48,821 nt of DNA from Alteribacillus sp041949975 (lineage in GTDB: Bacteria > Bacillota > Bacilli > Bacillales > Marinococcaceae). This document shows, in pieces, positions 48,407-48,821 of this stretch (within the stretch, counting starts at the first letter, position 1; each line of letters starts with the position of its first letter). A model generated the notes under the pieces. It worked only from the letters and a program-made list of their open reading frames with translations. It was not told the DNA's origin and did no database searches. Made by a program: the position numbers and the translations under genes. The stretch lies in contig NZ_JBHFQG010000029.1 of NCBI RefSeq assembly GCF_041949975.1, positions 1-48,821 of the forward strand, in the 5' to 3' direction.

Positions 48407-48821
48407 ATGGCAACAGCAACGGAAACAAAAACTTATCTCAACTTTATTAACGGAGCATGGGTGAAAGGCTCTTCGAATGACACTTCAGCCAGCATTAATC
48501 CAGCCAACACAGAGGACATTGTCGGCCGCGTCCAAAAATCCACCCGTGAAGATTTAGACAAAGCCGTGGCCGCAGCAAAAGAAGCTCAAACACCATGGAG
48601 AAAGCTTGCTGCACCAGAACGCGGAAACTTATTGTATAAAGTGGCGGACGTTTTGGAATCCCGTGTAGATGATATTGCTAAAACGATGACGCGTGAAATG
48701 GGAAAAACATTCCCGGAAGCAAAAGGGGAAACGGCTCGCGGGGTAGCTATTCTTCGCTATTATGCAGGAGAAGGCATGAGAAAAGTAGGTGACGTGATTC
48801 CGTCTACCGATAAAGATGCTT
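48407..48821 (+). CDS. Aldehyde dehydrogenase, N-terminal part (cut by window end); probable 2-oxoglutarate-semialdehyde dehydrogenase
   Basis: 138 codons are visible before the window ends. ALDH N-terminus: YLNFINGAWVKGSS, INPANTEDIVGRV, AVAAAKEAQTPWRKLAAPERGNLLYKVADVLE, MTREMGKTFPEAKGE, ILRYYAGEGMRKVGDVIPS, similar to the 2-oxoglutarate-semialdehyde/succinate-semialdehyde group. ATG 48407 follows AAAGGAAG; ATG 48401 is in frame but too close. Catalytic Cys and Glu lie beyond the window. After the FAH-family dehydratase it would finish a Weimberg-like pathway at 2-oxoglutarate. Confidence 0.85.
   Translation, partial: MATATETKTYLNFINGAWVKGSSNDTSASINPANTEDIVGRVQKSTREDLDKAVAAAKEAQTPWRKLAAPERGNLLYKVADVLESRVDDIAKTMTREMGKTFPEAKGETARGVAILRYYAGEGMRKVGDVIPSTDKDA

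Overview
The window reads as chromosomal DNA of a low-GC, Gram-positive Bacillaceae-type bacterium. The evidence is strong AGGAGG-type ribosome sites, frequent GTG/TTG starts, B. subtilis-like catabolite-responsive elements (cre), lipoprotein signal peptides and Bacillaceae-style dispersed intergenic repeats. The acidic solute-binding proteins and the tripartite TRAP transporters hint at a salt-tolerant marine or soda-lake type relative, but that is inference. Almost the whole window is a catabolic accessory region for aromatic compounds and sugar acids.

Layout. 0-8 kb: a repeat-derived leader, then a ThDP decarboxylase/synthase-like enzyme, a xylose-isomerase-like TIM barrel protein and a class III CoA-transferase, followed by a wrecked permease gene. 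Next come a shikimate-kinase-like gene and a type II dehydroquinase, separated by an internally deleted IS3-family element. 8-20 kb: a phenol/hydroxyphenyl-compound ortho-cleavage island. It holds a flavin reductase, a XylR_N/V4R-PucR hybrid regulator, an HpaB/PheA-type flavin monooxygenase, an FAD-synthetase-only protein, an intradiol dioxygenase, a muconate cycloisomerase, a DUF3237 protein, an enol-lactone-hydrolase-like protein, two 3-oxoadipate CoA-transferase subunits and a thiolase. The set is complete from (probably) catechol to succinyl-CoA plus acetyl-CoA except that no muconolactone isomerase (CatC) is visible; DUF3237 sits in exactly that slot. 20-21 kb: a gene-poor stretch with about seven tandem 52-bp degenerate hairpin repeats.

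21-28.6 kb: gluconate block. gntK and an RpiR regulator face away from 6-phosphogluconate dehydrogenase, which is followed by a complete TRAP transporter with an HPr-like gene inserted in it. The HPr-like protein lacks the phosphorylatable His15 but keeps Ser46, as in Crh. 29-36.9 kb: D-galactonate dehydratase, TRAP DctQM, a 2-hydroxyacid dehydrogenase, a DapA-family aldolase, and larE-larB-larC1 for the nickel-pincer cofactor. 37-48.8 kb: a second DctP, a LarA homologue (candidate aldonate epimerase), an intact paralogue of the broken permease, an IlvD/Edd dehydratase, a U32-like protein, an IclR regulator, an FAH-family 2-keto-3-deoxy-aldonate dehydratase, a split UxaA-type dehydratase and the start of an aldehyde dehydrogenase. 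The last genes fit a Weimberg-like route to 2-oxoglutarate.

Five sugar-acid transcription units carry the same near-palindrome (AATTTTATAATATAAAAC) just upstream of their first gene, suggesting one regulon, for which the IclR protein in the window is the obvious candidate regulator. The region also holds several dead genes (permease, xylonate-dehydratase N-terminus, enolase-superfamily N-terminus, IS3 transposase), so it appears to be turning over. No tRNA, rRNA, CRISPR or prophage was seen.
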